Shown here piece by piece: positions 1 through 5,418 of a stretch of DNA of 6,125 bases (positions are counted from its first letter, which is position 1; each line of letters opens with the position of its first letter). This DNA comes from Vulcanimicrobiota bacterium (GTDB lineage: Bacteria > Vulcanimicrobiota > Vulcanimicrobiia > Vulcanimicrobiales > Vulcanimicrobiaceae): assembly GCA_013289785.1 (NCBI GenBank), contig JABCZE010000107.1:1-6125 (forward strand), in the 5' to 3' direction. The notes under the pieces were generated by a model. The model saw only the letters and a program-made list of their open reading frames with translations, was not told the origin of the DNA and did not search any database. The translations under genes and the position numbers were made by a program.

Positions 1-347
1 CTGGGCACACGGCCTCGCGTGCCGATGTCGCGGCGTCGTTTCAGGCCGCGGTGGTGGATGCCTTGATGATGCAGTTGCGCGCGGCCTTTGAACGCGAACG
101 CTACACTGCGGTCGTCGTCTCCGGCGGCGTCGCCGCGAACTCGGCGCTCGCCTCCGCGGCGGCGGTATGGAGCCGGCGCAACAACGTCCCGGCTTTCATT
201 CCCCCGCCGAAGTACTGCACCGACAACGCGGCAATGATTGCTGCCGCTGCCTTCCATCAACGCGACGTGACGCGCGCCGATCCGCTCTCGCTAACCGCCG
301 ACCCGAACCTTCCGTTCGTTCTTACGGAACGTGCGGACCGTAGTTGA
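1..347 (+). CDS. tsaD: tRNA N6-adenosine threonylcarbamoyltransferase TsaD, C-terminal part
   Basis: TsaD transfers the threonylcarbamoyl group from threonylcarbamoyl-AMP to A37 of ANN-decoding tRNAs in the cytoplasm, with TsaB and TsaE as usual partners (family knowledge). The gene enters the window already open. The frame starting at base 3 gives 114 residues up to a TGA at 345-347, about the last third of a protein normally near 340 residues, so there is no start codon to choose. Visible family motifs are ASFQAAVVD near the beginning, the VVSGGVAANSAL glycine loop, and CTDNAAMIA close to the end. The Asp of CTDN (codon 222-224) is the conserved metal ligand that works with two histidines lying upstream of the window. 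The N-terminal HxxxH half cannot be checked. The 3' end overlaps the convergent lipoprotein gene by 26 nt. Identification is firm. Confidence 0.95.
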   Translation, partial: GHTASRADVAASFQAAVVDALMMQLRAAFERERYTAVVVSGGVAANSALASAAAVWSRRNNVPAFIPPPKYCTDNAAMIAAAAFHQRDVTRADPLSLTADPNLPFVLTERADRS

Positions 348-705
348 GCGTATAGGATCCCGGGAACGGCTGCGCGCAGTGGCTGGTTCGATACAGGGTG
401 CCTCCGACGAGCATCGACGAGTAGACGCATAGTTGCCCCGAACTCGGCAGCGCTTCAAAGAGTACTTGGCCCCCGTGATTCGTCCTCAGCGTAATGATAA
501 CGCCCGTGGGTCCGCCGTTGGAGATCGATCTGGAAAGCGTCACGGGCATGTCATACAACGGACCGCCCTTCAACTTTAGCGTAACCGTGGTCGAGCTGGG
601 ATTCGGTCCATTGTTTGTCGAGGGAGTCGACGATCCGCTGCTGCATGCGGCCAAGGCGCAAAGCAAACCCAGGATCTCCACGCGTCGAACGATCCAAACC
701 ATCAT
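322..705 (-). CDS. small secreted lipoprotein with a beta-rich C-terminal domain, function unknown
   Basis: I do not recognise a named family. The 127-residue product begins with a short basic/hydrophobic signal (WIVRRVEILGLL) ending in a lipobox LAAC at residues 18-21, so it should be lipidated on Cys21 and anchored in the envelope. A flexible Ser/Thr/Pro/Asn linker follows (about residues 22-38), then about 90 residues of alternating beta-type sequence. The pattern PVTLSR, then TNHGGQVLFEALPSSG, resembles carboxypeptidase-regulatory or transthyretin-like folds, but this is a weak inference. Two cysteines (LCVYSS and SHCAQP) could form a disulfide after export. The frame stays open upstream to 879, but that extension is Arg-rich, lacks signal features and runs into the neighbouring gene, so the start is placed at tandem ATGs at 705/702 behind AGGAAG. 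The gene lies 97 nt after the outer-membrane protein gene on the same strand and may be its operon partner or separate. Confidence 0.72.
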   Translation of the reverse strand: MMVWIVRRVEILGLLCALAACSSGSSTPSTNNGPNPSSTTVTLKLKGGPLYDMPVTLSRSISNGGPTGVIITLRTNHGGQVLFEALPSSGQLCVYSSMLVGGTLYRTSHCAQPFPGSYTLNYGPHVP

Positions 706-709
706 CGGT

Positions 710-715
710 CTTCCT
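710..715 (-). promoter_or_regulatory. ribosome binding site of the small lipoprotein gene
   Basis: AGGAAG on the minus strand lies 4 nt before the ATG at 705 and 7 nt before the adjacent ATG at 702. The spacing slightly favours the second ATG. The choice changes only one residue before the signal peptide. It argues against the longer Arg-rich N-terminal extension reaching 879. Confidence 0.6.
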
Positions 716-802
716 TTCTCAGAACTGCGGGCTCGCGGTTTTGCCCTAGGGTTCACTCGAGTGGATTGGAACCATGCCGCCGCTGCGTTTTCTAAGGCCC
801 AT

Positions 803-1498
803 TTAAGGGGACGTCGCCGCCTTGGGCCCGAGCCGCAGCTCGTAGGCGAGGTATGCATGGAAGGTTCGCGCGCCTGCAATCGAGGTGCCGAGCGAGAAGA
901 GCACCGAGTGTATCCTCGAGTAGTCGTCGTTCATGCCAATTCCGATGCTGGTCGAGCCGCGTTCGCCGATTCGATTCGACCCGGTCGAGTAAATCTCCAA
1001 GCCGGCGTTGACCTGATCGGAAAACTCGTAGGTACCCGCGAGGCCGCCCGACCAGTAGTTTTGGCCGCCGGCGCTAGCGTCGCGGTTCCAGCCGCCTCCA
1101 CCGAACAACGTTACGCGGCCGATCGTCTTCTGCGCCCACAGCGGCAAGAAGAGCGTCTGCGAGTTGCCGATCGACGGGTAAAAAGCGACCTGCGGTCGCG
1201 ACGAGCTTTCCGGAATGAAGCGATACTTGATGCCGAAGTCGTCGGTGTCTGACTTGGTGAGCGAAAATGAGCCTGCAATCTGCACGTTGTGAAGCGGGCC
1301 ATAGTTGATTTCCGCAAACGGCAAAGCCGTTTCGGTCTCTCCGTTGCCATACTCGCCTTGGTAGCCGATGTAGATCTCGTAGTTGCGATATGCGACCGGC
1401 ACCGGGTCGTCCGTCAGGTATGGAGGTCCCGCCCAGGCCGCGCAGGTGGCGCCGAAAAATAGCGCGCATGCGGCGACCGTGGCGAGAAAGAACCGCAC
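803..1498 (-). CDS. outer-membrane beta-barrel protein, transporter/phenol-MetA-type family
   Basis: The 231-residue product has a clear Sec signal peptide (residues 1-23: MRFF, a hydrophobic stretch, then AWA before Gly24). The mature N-terminus GPPYLTDDPVPVAYRNYEIY is the hallmark opening of the outer-membrane proteins annotated as 'transporter' or putative MetA-pathway of phenol degradation barrels. The rest is a run of amphipathic beta-strand segments with aromatic girdle residues and Gly/Asn/Asp turns (for example EINYGPLHNVQIAGSFSL, VTLFGGGGWNRD, LAGTYEFSDQVNAGLEIY, FHAYLAYELRLG), consistent with a barrel of roughly 10-12 strands. The protein does not end in the classic terminal aromatic residue but in a short GPKAATSP tail. 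The start is GTG; an in-frame TAG at 1502-1504 rules out anything further upstream. No good Shine-Dalgarno is seen. With only 13 nt from the preceding lipoprotein gene, translation is probably coupled. The substrate is unknown, and the family name does not prove a role in phenol metabolism. Confidence 0.82.
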   Translation of the reverse strand: MRFFLATVAACALFFGATCAAWAGPPYLTDDPVPVAYRNYEIYIGYQGEYGNGETETALPFAEINYGPLHNVQIAGSFSLTKSDTDDFGIKYRFIPESSSRPQVAFYPSIGNSQTLFLPLWAQKTIGRVTLFGGGGWNRDASAGGQNYWSGGLAGTYEFSDQVNAGLEIYSTGSNRIGERGSTSIGIGMNDDYSRIHSVLFSLGTSIAGARTFHAYLAYELRLGPKAATSP

Positions 1499-1511
1499 GA
1501 TCTAAGCTTGA

Positions 1512-2687
1512 TTAGAGCGACAGCTTAAAGACCGTTCCTGCGCTGTTCGCGCCGCCTTGGTAGGTCGTACCGTACACCTCGCCGTTGAGCGCCATCAAAC
1601 CAGCGTACGGGTACTCACCGTCGGTGCCGGCTTTGAAACTGTAAACCACGTGATCGTCGCCTCCAGACGGGTTTTCCCAGAAGACCGTTCCCGCGCCCTG
1701 CGCGCCGCCTTGGTAGGTCGTTCCATAGAGCTTGCCGTTTTGCTCGATCAGTCCGCCAAAGTATGGATGGGCGCCGTCGGCGTTGGCTTTGAACCGGTAC
1801 AGCACTTTTTCCGCGCCGGACGTGCTCACCTCAAAGACGACTCCCCAACCATATGCAACGCCGCCGGTATACGTCGTTCCGTAGAGCGCGCCTTTATAGA
1901 GGAGCAATCGCGCATACGGGTACTGGCCGTCCGAGCCGCCCTTGAAGCTGTAGACAACCTTCTCTTCGCCCGCCGGGCTCACTCGAAAAACGGTTCCCGC
2001 GCCACTCGTCCCGCCTTGATAGGTCGTACCGTAGAGCATGCCCTTCACCGCGATTAAACCGTCATAGGGATGCGCGCCGTCGTTGCCGGCTTTGAATCGG
2101 TAGATCACGTGTTCCTCGCCGGTCAGGCTGACTTTAAAGACCACGCCCCAACCGTAGGAAACGCCGCCGGTAAACGCCGTGCCGTACAGCGTGCCGTTCA
2201 CGTCGAGCAGCCGGCCATAGGGATATTCGCCGTCCGGGCTGCCCTTGAAGCTGTACAGCACGTGTTCGGCACCGGCCGGAGTCACCGAAAAGACGGTCCC
2301 TTTGCCGCTCGTGCCGCCCTGTTCCGTCGTTCCGTAGAATTTGCCGCCGAGCGCGATCAGGCTCGCATAGGGATGCGCACCGTCGTTGCCGGCTTTGAAT
2401 CGGTAGAGCACGTGCTCTTCGCCCGTCGTGCTAACTCTGAAGATCGTTCCCCACTCGTAGCCGCCGCCGCCGCCGTAGGTCGTCCCATAGAGCGAGCCGT
2501 TCAAAGGTACCAGACTCGCGTAGGGAAAGCCGCCGTCCTCACCCGACTTAAAGTTGTAGAGCAGCCCGTAACTATTTGGGTTGGCGCCGCTATCCGGCAA
2601 TGCTGCCGGAGGCAGCAGCGAGGAGTTCGTGCCGCGCGCGCAACTTGCGAGCATCGCGCCGCAAACGATCGCGACTAACAAACGCAT
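1512..2687 (-). CDS. lipoprotein made of seven GloVer repeats, probable seven-bladed beta-propeller
   Basis: The 391-residue product starts with a lipoprotein signal (MRLLVAIVCGAMLASC; lipobox LASC, Cys16) and a Ser/Pro-rich linker to about residue 38. Seven units of about 50 residues follow, from residue 41 to the end. Each contains the pattern Y-x-F-K, DGxxPY, a hydrophobic stretch, LYGTTYxGG and G-T/V-VF. This matches the Gloeobacter/Verrucomicrobium (GloVer) repeat family, whose function is not established. Seven units fit a closed seven-bladed propeller displayed on the membrane surface. Even-numbered units carry YRFK...DGAHPY and odd ones from unit 3 on carry YSFK...DGEYPY or DGQYPY; the unit tails alternate as well, showing growth by two-unit duplication. 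The ATG at 2687 sits 9 nt after GAAGGG. The gene starts 14 nt after the cytoplasmic propeller gene and ends 13 nt before the outer-membrane barrel gene, suggesting co-transcription. A carbohydrate- or protein-binding role is only a guess. Confidence 0.88.
   Translation of the reverse strand: MRLLVAIVCGAMLASCARGTNSSLLPPAALPDSGANPNSYGLLYNFKSGEDGGFPYASLVPLNGSLYGTTYGGGGGYEWGTIFRVSTTGEEHVLYRFKAGNDGAHPYASLIALGGKFYGTTEQGGTSGKGTVFSVTPAGAEHVLYSFKGSPDGEYPYGRLLDVNGTLYGTAFTGGVSYGWGVVFKVSLTGEEHVIYRFKAGNDGAHPYDGLIAVKGMLYGTTYQGGTSGAGTVFRVSPAGEEKVVYSFKGGSDGQYPYARLLLYKGALYGTTYTGGVAYGWGVVFEVSTSGAEKVLYRFKANADGAHPYFGGLIEQNGKLYGTTYQGGAQGAGTVFWENPSGGDDHVVYSFKAGTDGEYPYAGLMALNGEVYGTTYQGGANSAGTVFKLSL
1515..2567 (-). 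repeat. coding tandem repeat, seven units of about 150 bp with a 303-bp two-unit period
   Basis: Unit boundaries judged from the protein: 2415-2567, 2265-2414, 2112-2264, 1962-2111, 1809-1961, 1653-1808 and 1515-1652. Unit lengths alternate 51, 50, 51, 50, 51, 52 residues, with a shorter last unit of 46. At DNA level the start of unit 4 (with the end of unit 3's DNA side, 2063-2120) matches 2366-2423 at 54 of 58 positions, at an offset of exactly 303 bp. The block at 1760-1775 aligns at the same offset again but is more diverged. This supports duplication of unit pairs rather than single units. Confidence 0.85.
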
Positions 2688-2696
2688 GATTGTGAG

Positions 2697-2702
2697 CCCT
2701 TC
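2697..2702 (-). promoter_or_regulatory. ribosome binding site of the GloVer lipoprotein gene, touching the upstream stop codon
   Basis: GAAGGG on the minus strand lies 9 nt before the ATG at 2687. Its first G is the last base of the TAG stop of the preceding propeller gene (2702-2704), so ribosomes finishing that gene end on top of this site. This arrangement favours translational coupling within the operon. Confidence 0.6.
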
Positions 2703-3343
2703 TACGCCTCGAAGGCGACGATCTCGTTGGCTTCGCGATGGTTCGTCCAGAACCGCGAGCCGTCGAAGGCAAGTGCACGCGCCGCAAAGGGGATACGCGC
2801 GAGGTCCGTAAAGGCACCGGTGCCGTTGGCGCCGATTTTGCCGAGAAAGTAGTTATCGCTCTCTTCATCGTCGGTCGTAATCACGAAAAAGTTGCCGTCG
2901 ACGAAACATTGGCCGCAGACTCCGCGCGGCAGATCGATCCGGCGCACGACGTTGCCCTGTTCGTCGAGGCCGAGAATCCGGCGATTGTACCACTGGCTGA
3001 CGTAGAGCCACGTGCCGTCGTAGCTCAACTGCGAACCGGTTTTATCCGGGCATTCGATCGCGTTCTGCGTTTTAAAGCCGTGTCCCGGAACGAATCGGCG
3101 AATGATGCGGTCATCGTCTTCGCCTTCGCCGCAGATAACGCGCAGCTCGTCGCCTACGACGGTCATGCCCCACGGCTTGCCCGGCGCTTTCTCTTCTTCG
3201 ATGAGCGTCCATTGACGCGGGTCGAGCGCGTAGAGACGATTCGTCTCGATCGATCCCATCCAGAGTTTGTCACCGTCGAACGCAAGCGACTGCGGGCGCG
3301 GCGCCGGCGACGGTAGCCGTAGCGCTTCAGTTACATCGTGCAC
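2702..3343 (-). CDS. cytoplasmic five-repeat beta-propeller protein (SMP-30/NHL/Vgb-like), function unknown
   Basis: The 213-residue product has no signal peptide or membrane segment, so it should be cytoplasmic. It consists of five related units of about 40-45 residues, each with a hydrophobic triplet, DG and a W/Y/F strand: PQSLAFDGDKLWMGS (from about residue 17), PWGMTVVGDELRVICG (57), GSQLSYDGTWLYVSQ (103), CGQCFVDGNFFVITT (143) and ARALAFDGSRFWTNH (187 to the end). This is the look of SMP-30/gluconolactonase, NHL or virginiamycin-lyase-like propellers, but no diagnostic active-site signature is convincing, so no enzyme function is assigned. The frame is open upstream to 3568, but that part is Arg/Ser-rich and lies antiparallel-frame over the reductase-like gene. 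The chosen start is GTG at 3343, 7 nt after ACAAGG. It is 34 nt downstream of the reductase-like gene and 14 nt upstream of the GloVer lipoprotein gene. An ATG is absent near the start, so a slightly different start is possible. Confidence 0.75.
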   Translation of the reverse strand: MHDVTEALRLPSPAPRPQSLAFDGDKLWMGSIETNRLYALDPRQWTLIEEEKAPGKPWGMTVVGDELRVICGEGEDDDRIIRRFVPGHGFKTQNAIECPDKTGSQLSYDGTWLYVSQWYNRRILGLDEQGNVVRRIDLPRGVCGQCFVDGNFFVITTDDEESDNYFLGKIGANGTGAFTDLARIPFAARALAFDGSRFWTNHREANEIVAFEA

Positions 3344-3350
3344 GCGCGAA

Positions 3351-3356
3351 CCTTGT
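3351..3356 (-). promoter_or_regulatory. ribosome binding site deciding the GTG start of the propeller gene
   Basis: ACAAGG on the minus strand is 7 nt before the GTG at 3343, with a second purine run AAAGGG just upstream. It supports a start in the 34-nt gap after the reductase-like gene instead of 75 codons earlier inside it. Confidence 0.55.
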
Positions 3357-3377
3357 CCCTTTAACCGCTGGCGACCT

Positions 3378-4016
3378 CTACGCCGGATGGTAAACGAGCG
3401 CGACGGGTCCTTCGAACTGCGTTGCGCTCGCGAGCCGCAAACGAAGCGGCTTCGAGAGCGCCGAGAAGAGCGGCCTGCCCTTTCCCAAAGCCACCGGATG
3501 CACCAGCAGGCGGTACTCGTCGATGAGCCCCGTTGCGACCAAGCTTTGGGCGAAGCTCGCGCCTCCATGCGCCAAAAGATCTTTACCTGGCTGTTGTTTT
3601 AACGCGGTTATTTCTGTGGCCAGGTCGCCGTTTGCAAGCGTTGGTTCGGTCCAAGACCGCGTGGGCGCGAACACAATCGGAGGCTCGCCTGCCTCGGCAC
3701 TAGCGCGCATCGCGTCGAGAAACGCCGGCGAGGTAAGCTCCAAGCTCGGCGGCGCGAGCGAAGCCTTGCGTGAAAAGACCACCTTGGGGAGATCGTTCAT
3801 CGGGGCGGCAAACGCTTCGTTCGAAGTTGGCCAAAAGGCGGCCATGTCGTAATACGTCCGGCTGCCCATCAAGTGCGCGCCGGCCTGCGCCAGCGTTTCT
3901 AGGGTCCAGGCCGTAGCGCGTTCGTCCGTCGTTTCGAAGATCCAATCCAGCTCGCCGTTTGGCCCGCATGCAAAACTATCGAGTGAAAGCGACATTTTTA
4001 AGATCAGCCTTCTCAT
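3378..4016 (-). CDS. dihydrofolate reductase family protein (RibD C-terminal domain)
   Basis: The 212-residue protein shows the usual layout of the stand-alone RibD-C/DHFR-fold family (YwjB/YyaP type), presumed NAD(P)H-dependent reductases of unknown substrate. Landmarks are MSLSLDSFACGPNGELDW at residues 8-25, LMGSRTYYDMAAFWP at 49-63, LPKVVFSRKAS at 76-86, LLAHGGASFAQSL at 147-159 (nucleotide-binding Gly pair) and a terminal beta segment LIDEYRLLVHPVALGKGRPLF at 164-184. The family's common LDGF is LDSF here. About 30 residues between the SRKAS strand and GDLATEI (roughly 87-120) look longer than in compact members. It is not expected to be the folate-pathway FolA. The start is ATG at 4016, 8 nt after AAAGGG; an upstream in-frame ATG at 4052 would add 12 residues read out of a dispersed repeat and lacks that site. 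It is the first gene of the probable four-gene operon. Confidence 0.87.
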   Translation of the reverse strand: MRRLILKMSLSLDSFACGPNGELDWIFETTDERATAWTLETLAQAGAHLMGSRTYYDMAAFWPTSNEAFAAPMNDLPKVVFSRKASLAPPSLELTSPAFLDAMRASAEAGEPPIVFAPTRSWTEPTLANGDLATEITALKQQPGKDLLAHGGASFAQSLVATGLIDEYRLLVHPVALGKGRPLFSALSKPLRLRLASATQFEGPVALVYHPA

Positions 4017-4024
4017 CGGTGTTG

Positions 4025-4030
4025 CCCTTT
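4025..4030 (-). promoter_or_regulatory. ribosome binding site deciding the start of the reductase-like gene
   Basis: AAAGGG on the minus strand lies 8 nt before the ATG at 4016. It favours this start over the in-frame ATG at 4052, whose codon falls inside a dispersed repeat copy. Confidence 0.65.
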
Positions 4031-4046
4031 CACGGTCGCCACCGCG

Positions 4047-4065
4047 TGTCATCCTGAGTGCAGTA
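4047..4065. repeat. dispersed repeat, copy 1 (partial)
   Basis: TGTCATCCTGAGTGCAGTA matches the first part of copy 2 at 17 of 19 positions and starts exactly 20 bp before it, so the two are tandem. It lacks the GAAGGA end. It sits in the leader of the reductase-like gene. Confidence 0.7.
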
Positions 4066-4066
4066 A

Positions 4067-4099
4067 TGTCATCCTGAGCGCAGTCGAAGGACGAAGGAC
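4067..4099. repeat. dispersed repeat, copy 2 (fullest copy)
   Basis: The core ATCCTGAGCGCAGTCGAAGGAC is at 4071-4092, followed by a second CGAAGGAC ending at 4099. This core is recognisable as a short interspersed motif found many times in intergenic regions of various uncultured bacterial genomes (from memory, not searched). Its function is unknown. Here it lies between the argD terminator and the reductase-like gene. Confidence 0.72.
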
Positions 4100-4107
4100 C
4101 ATAAAAG

Positions 4108-4139
4108 CAATCGAGACCCGCAGCAGCGGGCCTCGATTG
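4108..4139 (-). terminator. hairpin terminator behind argD
   Basis: On the plus strand CAATCGAG (4108-4115) pairs perfectly with CTCGATTG (4132-4139). Inside it, after one A/C mismatch, CCCG (4117-4120) pairs with CGGG (4127-4130) around a 6-nt CAGCAG loop. On the minus strand the stem is followed by CTTTTAT, a short U-tract, placing it as the rho-independent terminator 58 nt after the argD stop. The plus-strand side is also T-rich (TTCTTGCGTTTT), so it could work in both directions, though no plus-strand gene feeding it is visible. Confidence 0.82.
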
Positions 4140-4151
4140 TTCTTGCGTTTT

Positions 4152-4188
4152 CGTAAGCTAGTGCAATGGACTGTGCCTTTCACTTACG
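4152..4188. repeat. small inverted repeat between argD and its terminator
   Basis: CGTAAG at 4152-4157 is the reverse complement of CTTACG at 4183-4188, separated by 25 nt. In the argD mRNA it would form a 6-bp stem with a long loop just before the terminator. It is weak and may be chance. Confidence 0.3.
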
Positions 4189-4197
4189 CCTTAATGG

Positions 4198-5418
4198 TTA
4201 CCACGTATCGATTCGACTTAAACCAGTTTCGCCGATGGCCCTGAGTTTATCCTGAGCGCTATCGAAGGACCGGCCGAGCAACGCGACGGCACGTGAAACC
4301 TCCTCCTCCGAGATGATCAGGGGCGGCGCCAGCCGCACGGTGTTGCCGCCCGCGCTTCCGATCAGGAGACCGCACTCCCGCGCGGCGCCGACGACGGCAC
4401 CGGAATCGTAGGGCGCCTGGACGGTCACGCCGATGAGGAGCCCCCTTCCGCGAGGCTCGCCCAGCATCTCCGGCCTGGAACTCGCCAGCTCGGAAAGGGC
4501 TTCGAAGAACTGGGCCGAGCGGTCGCGGACCCGGGCGTCTAAATCCAGCTCGTCGCGAACGCGGAGGTGCGCCAACGCTGCGGCGCACGGGACCGGCGAT
4601 CCGCCAAACGTCGAGCCATGGTCCCCGGGCACAAACCCGCCGGCGGACCGTTCGTTTGCCAGCATCGCCCCGATCGGCAGGCCATTGGCCAGGGCCTTAG
4701 CCAGCGTCACGACATCGGGCCGCACGCCGGCCGTTTCAAAGGCGAATAGGCTTCCGGTGCGCCCCATCCCGCACTGCACTTCGTCGAAGATCAGGAGGGC
4801 GCCGCGCGCGTCGCAGAGCCGGCGCGCGGTCTGCAAAAACTCGGCCGTGGCGGCGTGCACGCCGCTTTCGCCCTGCACCGGCTCGACGATAAAAGCCGCT
4901 ACCTCCGGGGTAATCGCGTCCTCTAACGCCGCTGCATCGTTGAAGGGCGTAAACGCGAAGCCCGCCGGAAGCGGCTCAAAGCCCTCGCGGTACGCCGCGT
5001 TGTCGGTTGCAGCGAGCGCCCCGAACGTACGCCCGTGGAACGAGCCGGTGCACGCCAGAATCGTCCGCCGGGCGGGTTCTCCGCGCCGGGACGCCCACTT
5101 GCGCGCCAGCTTGATCGCCGCTTCGTTGGCCTCGGTGCCGGAGTTACAGAAAAAGACCGCCTTCATCCCCGAGCGCGTCACCAGTTCGCGCGCGAGTTCT
5201 TCCGACGGCTGGTGATGGTACAGGTTGCTCGCGTGCACCAGCACTTGCGCTTGCGCCGCAACCGCTTGTGCGATCGCCGGGTGCGCGTGGCCCAGCGCGC
5301 AGACGGCGATGCCGCCGATGCAATCGAGGTAGCGCCGTCCGCGGTCGTCGATCAGCTCGCAACCTTCGCCCGCGACGATCGTTATCGGCGCGCGTTTGTA
5401 GGTGTCGAGCAGCGTCAC
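4198..5418 (-). CDS. argD: acetylornithine aminotransferase ArgD
   Basis: ArgD is a PLP enzyme of cytoplasmic arginine biosynthesis that converts N-acetylglutamate semialdehyde and glutamate to N-acetylornithine and 2-oxoglutarate; many also serve lysine synthesis. The 406-residue product shows the class-III aminotransferase motifs: SGTEAN at 93-98 and SFHGRT at 126-131 (cofactor phosphate and ring contacts), EPVQGE near 179, FDEVQCGMGRTG with the PLP-nitrogen Asp near 212, the Schiff-base Lys near 241 in TLAKALANGLPIGAML, and GSTFGG near 268. The start is GTG at 5418, giving the typical VTLLDTYKRAPI opening; the open frame back to 5589 is Arg-rich shadow of argJ. The start overlaps the argJ stop by 4 nt (GTGA) with no clear Shine-Dalgarno, so translation is probably coupled. 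The last 23 residues (from SFDSAQDKL, 384-406) are partly encoded by a dispersed repeat. Other class-III aminotransferases such as GabT are less likely next to argJ. Confidence 0.95.
   Translation of the reverse strand: MTLLDTYKRAPITIVAGEGCELIDDRGRRYLDCIGGIAVCALGHAHPAIAQAVAAQAQVLVHASNLYHHQPSEELARELVTRSGMKAVFFCNSGTEANEAAIKLARKWASRRGEPARRTILACTGSFHGRTFGALAATDNAAYREGFEPLPAGFAFTPFNDAAALEDAITPEVAAFIVEPVQGESGVHAATAEFLQTARRLCDARGALLIFDEVQCGMGRTGSLFAFETAGVRPDVVTLAKALANGLPIGAMLANERSAGGFVPGDHGSTFGGSPVPCAAALAHLRVRDELDLDARVRDRSAQFFEALSELASSRPEMLGEPRGRGLLIGVTVQAPYDSGAVVGAARECGLLIGSAGGNTVRLAPPLIISEEEVSRAVALLGRSFDSAQDKLRAIGETGLSRIDTW
4239..4271. repeat. dispersed repeat, copy 3, inside the 3' end of argD
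   Basis: The core ATCCTGAGCGCTATCGAAGGAC at 4249-4270 matches copy 2 at 20 of 22 positions and has the same orientation. Read on the minus strand in the argD frame it encodes roughly residues 383-393 (SFDSAQDKL and flanks), so the ArgD tail from there on is repeat-derived or was exposed by the insertion. Confidence 0.75.
5415..5418 (-). promoter_or_regulatory. GTGA stop-start overlap joining argJ and argD
   Basis: The bases read GTGA on the minus strand: GTG begins argD and TGA ends argJ. With no purine-rich site just upstream, reinitiation by ribosomes leaving argJ is the likely way argD is translated (inference). Confidence 0.75.

Noticed and set aside
744..763. Adjacent short palindromes CCCTAGGG and CACTCGAGTG before the small lipoprotein gene
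   Set aside because: Both are restriction-site-sized palindromes with no U-tract or known operator match; I cannot support an operator or terminator.
494..1252. Long plus-strand open frame over the lipoprotein and barrel genes
   Set aside because: Arg/Ala-rich product with no motif or signal, opposite two minus-strand genes with clear signal peptides. Typical antisense shadow in GC-rich DNA.
1557..2678. Plus-strand open frames with repeated Val/Arg/Ala segments
   Set aside because: Their repetitiveness merely mirrors the GloVer repeats on the other strand; no start signals or family features.
3344..3568. 75-residue N-terminal extension of the propeller protein
   Set aside because: It overlaps conserved codons of the reductase-like gene, is Arg/Ser-rich, and a better site with GTG exists at 3343.
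4017..4107. Promoter for the four-gene run
   Set aside because: Only weak -35/-10 candidates such as TTCGAC with a 17-nt spacer to TACTGC inside the repeats; too degenerate to annotate.
4433..5215. Plus-strand open frame opposite argD
   Set aside because: Ser/Arg/Pro-rich composition without motifs, fully antisense to a firmly identified ArgD.
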